Assembly: GCA_012964265.1 (NCBI GenBank)
Contig: DTUH01000222.1
Location: 1 to 8,748, forward strand
Reading direction: 5' to 3'
Source: Candidatus Lambdaproteobacteria bacterium
Lineage (GTDB): Bacteria; SAR324; NAC60-12
Length of the DNA: 8,748 bases
The notes beneath the pieces were generated by a model, which ran no database searches, was not told the origin of the DNA, and saw nothing but the letters and a program-made list of their open reading frames with translations. How positions within the stretch are numbered: the first letter of the stretch is position 1; each line of letters starts with the position of its first letter. This document shows, piece after piece, positions 6,753 to 8,748 of the stretch. Position numbers and translations under genes: made by a program.

Positions 6753-7751
6753 CTAACCTGCTGCAAGAACTTCTGCAATTTGAATGGAATTGAGGGCCGC
6801 ACCTTTGTATAGCTGATCCGCAACCACCCAGAATGCGAGGCCCCTTGGATGAGAAAAGTCTTCACGTATCCTACCCACGTAAGTCTCTACTGTTTCGTCC
6901 ACATCCCACGGCATTGGATAACCGCCGGCAACAGGTTCGTCTTTAACAACTATGCCCGGTGCTTTTTCGAGAATTTCCCGTGCCTCCTGAGGAGTTAATT
7001 TTCGTTCAGTTTCGATCCATACTGCCTCAGAATGAGCTCTTAAGACAGGTACCCTCACACAGGTTGCAGAAATTCCCATTTCCGGTGCGTCCATAATTTT
7101 TCTTGTTTCATTTACCATTTTCATCTCTTCTCTTGTATATCCGTTTTTAAGAAATACATCTACATGTGGAAAGAGATTAAAAGCGATCTGTGCCGGAAAA
7201 GCGGAAACTTCCAGCGGTTCATTGTTCACCCAGGCTTGAGTCTGTTTGAGCAATTCGCGCATACCTTTCGCACCTGCTCCAGAGGCGGATTGGTAAGTTG
7301 AAACCACAACTCGGTTGATAGTTGCCGCCTTATGCAAAGGGTTAAGCGCAACTACCATTTGGATAGTTGAGCAATTCGGATTAGCGATTATACCATTGTG
7401 TTTGAAAGCCATATGCGGATTAATTTCCGGAACCACCAGTGGAACATCCGGATCCATTCTGAAAGCGCTGCTGTTATCTATCACCACAGTTCCAGCGTCA
7501 ACTGCATGACGCACAAATTCTCTGCTGCGCCCTTTTCCTGCAGAAAAAAATGCTAAATCTACTCCTTGAAAAGATTTTGGTGTCAGTTCTTCAACCGCGA
7601 TTTGCTCACCACAGAACTCAAGTTTTTTTCCAACAGAACGTTCAGAGGCAAGCAGTTTTAAATTATTAATCGGAAAATCGCGGGCTTCCATCAATTTCAG
7701 GAATTCTCTGCCAACAGCACCGGTTGCTCCGGCAATGGCAATATTTTTCAA
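6753..7751 (-). CDS. asd: aspartate-semialdehyde dehydrogenase
   Basis: Asd reduces 4-aspartyl phosphate to aspartate semialdehyde with NADPH. This is the branch-point step to lysine/diaminopimelate, threonine and methionine, in the cytoplasm. The 332-residue protein has the NADP-binding GATGAVG (8-14), the SAFRMDPDVPLVVPEIN substrate-phosphate region (95-111) and the catalytic Cys127 in NPNCSTIQ. It also has SGAGAKGM (157-164) and the proton-accepting His240 in VRVPVLRAHSE. Length and motifs fit the bacterial family throughout. The start is TTG: the frame upstream contains only ATA/ATC/ATT codons before a stop at 7782-7784, and the nucleotide-binding glycine motif needs nearly the whole N-terminus. 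No clear Shine-Dalgarno sequence is seen. It follows tdk on the same strand after 105 bp, so co-transcription is possible. Confidence 0.96.
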   Translation of the reverse strand: MKNIAIAGATGAVGREFLKLMEARDFPINNLKLLASERSVGKKLEFCGEQIAVEELTPKSFQGVDLAFFSAGKGRSREFVRHAVDAGTVVIDNSSAFRMDPDVPLVVPEINPHMAFKHNGIIANPNCSTIQMVVALNPLHKAATINRVVVSTYQSASGAGAKGMRELLKQTQAWVNNEPLEVSAFPAQIAFNLFPHVDVFLKNGYTREEMKMVNETRKIMDAPEMGISATCVRVPVLRAHSEAVWIETERKLTPQEAREILEKAPGIVVKDEPVAGGYPMPWDVDETVETYVGRIREDFSHPRGLAFWVVADQLYKGAALNSIQIAEVLAAG

Positions 7752-7785
7752 TTTATGTTTAGGTATAAGGATTATTAAAATCTAG

Positions 7786-7826
7786 GTTCAGGCTTCGTGT
7801 AAACGATTCATCTCTTCAGCCTGAAC
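7786..7826 (-). terminator. hairpin between tdk and asd
   Basis: A perfect 9-bp inverted repeat (7786-7794 with 7818-7826, GTTCAGGCT / AGCCTGAAC) encloses a 23-nt loop. In the transcribed direction it begins about 30 nt after the tdk stop and is followed by CTAGATTTTAAT, a weak T-run. It could attenuate read-through from tdk into asd or form part of the asd leader. The long loop makes it an unconvincing strong terminator. Confidence 0.4.
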
Positions 7827-7856
7827 GGCATTAAAAAAGAGTAGTAATTCGGTTAT

Positions 7857-8447
7857 TTATGTTGCATAATTCGTGCTTTCTGCGGACTTAAAATGTTTTC
7901 GGCAAACAGAAACATAGCTGTCGTTTCCTCCAATTTGGATTTGTTCTCCAGATTTTAGCGGCACTCCATTTTGATCGAGACGCAATACCATAGTCGCTTT
8001 TTTTCCGCAGTGGCAAACTGTCTTGATCTCCATTAATTCGTCTGCCCATGCTAATAAATGGAGACTTCCTTCAAAAAGTTTTCCTTTAAAATCAGTACGT
8101 AAACCATAAGCCAGCACTGGGATTCCCAGTTTGTCAACTACCTCTCCCAATGCAAAAACCTGAGTTTTTGTTAAAAATTGTGCTTCATCAAGCAGGACAC
8201 AACTCAAGGGTGATTCCCGGTTTGCTTCATCAGCTAACGCAAGTAAATCTTCTTCTGTCCTAAAACTGACAGCATCCGCTTCGAGTCCAATACGCGAACG
8301 AACTTTAGCCGTGCTATGACGATCATCAATTGAAGGCTTGAGAACCAGCGTGTTCATTCCACGCTCACGGTAATTATATGCTGACTGAAGGAGAGTCGTG
8401 GTTTTTCCCGCGTTCATTGCGGAATAGTAAAAATACAACTTTGCCAT
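7857..8447 (-). CDS. tdk: thymidine kinase, type II
   Basis: Tdk phosphorylates thymidine to dTMP with ATP in the pyrimidine salvage pathway, and type II enzymes are tetramers. The 196-residue product closely resembles E. coli Tdk. The start MAKLYFYYSAMNAGKT includes the P-loop (about 9-16). The DEAQF motif (87-91) holds the catalytic Glu88, and YGLRTDFKG lies at 114-122. Zinc-ligand candidates are C145/C147 in CHCGKK and C182/H185 in CRKH. IGGNDSYVSV (172-181) forms the thymidine-binding lasso. I chose the ATG at 8447 because homology begins exactly there; the TTG at 8474 would add nine residues absent from relatives. The C-terminus is slightly shorter than in E. coli. A possible extended -10 promoter lies upstream. 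Confidence 0.95.
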   Translation of the reverse strand: MAKLYFYYSAMNAGKTTTLLQSAYNYRERGMNTLVLKPSIDDRHSTAKVRSRIGLEADAVSFRTEEDLLALADEANRESPLSCVLLDEAQFLTKTQVFALGEVVDKLGIPVLAYGLRTDFKGKLFEGSLHLLAWADELMEIKTVCHCGKKATMVLRLDQNGVPLKSGEQIQIGGNDSYVSVCRKHFKSAESTNYAT

Positions 8448-8560
8448 CTTAGTCAGAAAAAAAGCTCTCAACAAAAGTCGCCATTAATATCTACAGTGAA
8501 ATGGCAGAAAAAGTTTACAGAATTATTGAAAATCTTATGCAGAAGAGCAAAAACCATATA

Positions 8561-8569
8561 ATTATAGCA
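8561..8569 (-). promoter_or_regulatory. candidate extended -10 promoter for tdk
   Basis: On the minus strand this reads TGCTATAAT, a perfect TATAAT with the TGn extension. No good -35 box lies 16-18 bp upstream, which extended -10 promoters can tolerate. Transcription would start near 8554, giving a leader of about 105 nt before the tdk ATG. The region is AT-rich, so chance occurrence is possible. Confidence 0.35.
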
Positions 8570-8662
8570 GTACAGAAGAAAATAATAAAGGCAGGATTTA
8601 CTCGAAATTTATGTGCAAGTACCAAGGCACGCTTGTTGCTCATATTATATAAGACCCCGGAG

Positions 8663-8677
8663 AGTGGCTCCGCCACT
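8663..8677. repeat. small GC-rich hairpin
   Basis: AGTGGC (8663-8668) and GCCACT (8672-8677) form a perfect 6-bp stem with a 3-nt loop in an otherwise AT-rich stretch. No T-run follows on either strand. It may be part of a dispersed repeat together with the adjoining palindrome. Confidence 0.45.
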
Positions 8678-8691
8678 TGAATCCGTAAACG

Positions 8692-8703
8692 AATTCATGA
8701 ATT
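8692..8703. repeat. 12-bp perfect palindrome
   Basis: AATTCATGAATT is fully self-complementary and directly abuts the repeat-like arm that starts at 8704. It could be a dimeric regulator site or the outer edge of the repeat element. Confidence 0.35.
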
Positions 8704-8748
8704 GTAATCCTGAGCCTAACATGACCTGGGATTTGTTCCATATTCGCT
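8704..8748. repeat. probable partial third copy of the dispersed palindromic element (left arm)
   Basis: GTAATCCTGAGC (8704-8715) matches the copy 2 left end GTAATCCGGAAC (6640-6651) at 10 of 12 positions. About 20 bp on, GGGATTT matches GGGATCT of copy 2, and ATAT follows in both. The spacing differs by a few bases and the right arm would lie beyond the window, so the call is tentative. Confidence 0.4.

Larger units (their letters stand above)
8448..8748. other. intergenic region upstream of tdk, no gene supported
   Basis: About 300 bp without a convincing gene. Two minus-strand frames are open for 30-36 codons from the right edge but cross the hairpin and palindrome and match no family I know. 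The part next to tdk is AT-rich and probably holds its promoter. The distal part is structured: a hairpin at 8663-8677, a palindrome at 8692-8703 and a repeat-like arm from 8704 onward. Confidence 0.5.

Noticed and set aside
6569..6865. A 98-codon minus-strand frame overlapping the asd 3' end, the repeat and the FecR-gene start
   Set aside because: Its middle is a translation of the palindromic repeat and its ends overlap real genes in other frames. It has no family resemblance.
7788..7856. In-frame continuation after the tdk stop (22 codons ending in a run like AEEMNRLHEA)
   Set aside because: It follows a TAA and would extend the protein beyond the family's homologous region. The hairpin explains the sequence better. 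Stop-codon read-through cannot be supported.
7752..7856. Lysine riboswitch upstream of asd
   Set aside because: The gap is only 105 bp and shows one simple hairpin, far short of the multi-helix lysine riboswitch.
8600..8748. C-terminal end of a minus-strand gene entering from the right
   Set aside because: Two different frames are open for 30-36 codons, but both run through the hairpin and palindrome and neither looks like a protein.

Overview
This 8.7 kb window carries seven protein genes from what looks like a Gram-negative bacterium of about 40-45% GC. The genes are mostly housekeeping or metabolic, with one accessory-looking methyltransferase. The Gram-negative call rests on a FecR-type exported protein and E. 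coli-type Adk and Tdk. Dispersed palindromic intergenic repeats with ends like GTCATTTCGA resemble repeats I associate with FCB-type lineages (Calditrichota/KSB1-like). That placement is an inference and is weak.

Layout, left to right. An AT-rich leader (1-237) precedes adk (adenylate kinase, +). A short gap with a plausible sigma70-like promoter leads to mnmG (tRNA wobble-uridine modification, +). mnmG is broken by a 1-nt frameshift near 2468-2471, so it reads as an N-terminal part (1018-2571) and an overlapping C-terminal part (to 2905). Eleven bases further on is a ten-helix DMT/EamA transporter (+). A 270-bp intergenic region (3838-4107) then holds a hairpin and a nested inverted repeat that ends 33 bp before the start of a solitary SAM-dependent DNA-methyltransferase-like gene (+). 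Its low-complexity N-terminal segment contains a degenerate 7-bp tandem repeat.

The right half is on the minus strand. A secreted FecR-domain protein faces the methyltransferase tail to tail, 8 bp away. A second copy of the intergenic repeat separates it from asd (aspartate-semialdehyde dehydrogenase, TTG start). A hairpin-bearing 105-bp gap then separates asd from tdk (thymidine kinase), which lies upstream of it in transcription order. The last 300 bp hold no gene I can support. They contain a possible tdk promoter, a small hairpin, a 12-bp palindrome and probably the left arm of a third degenerate repeat copy that runs off the window.

Functionally, adk and tdk serve nucleotide metabolism, asd serves aspartate-family amino acid and diaminopimelate synthesis, and mnmG serves tRNA modification. 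They do not form one pathway. No multi-gene novel system is visible. The points most worth a second look are the mnmG frameshift, the repeat family whose similarity reaches the methyltransferase start codon, and the orphan methyltransferase with an out-of-phase heptanucleotide repeat.
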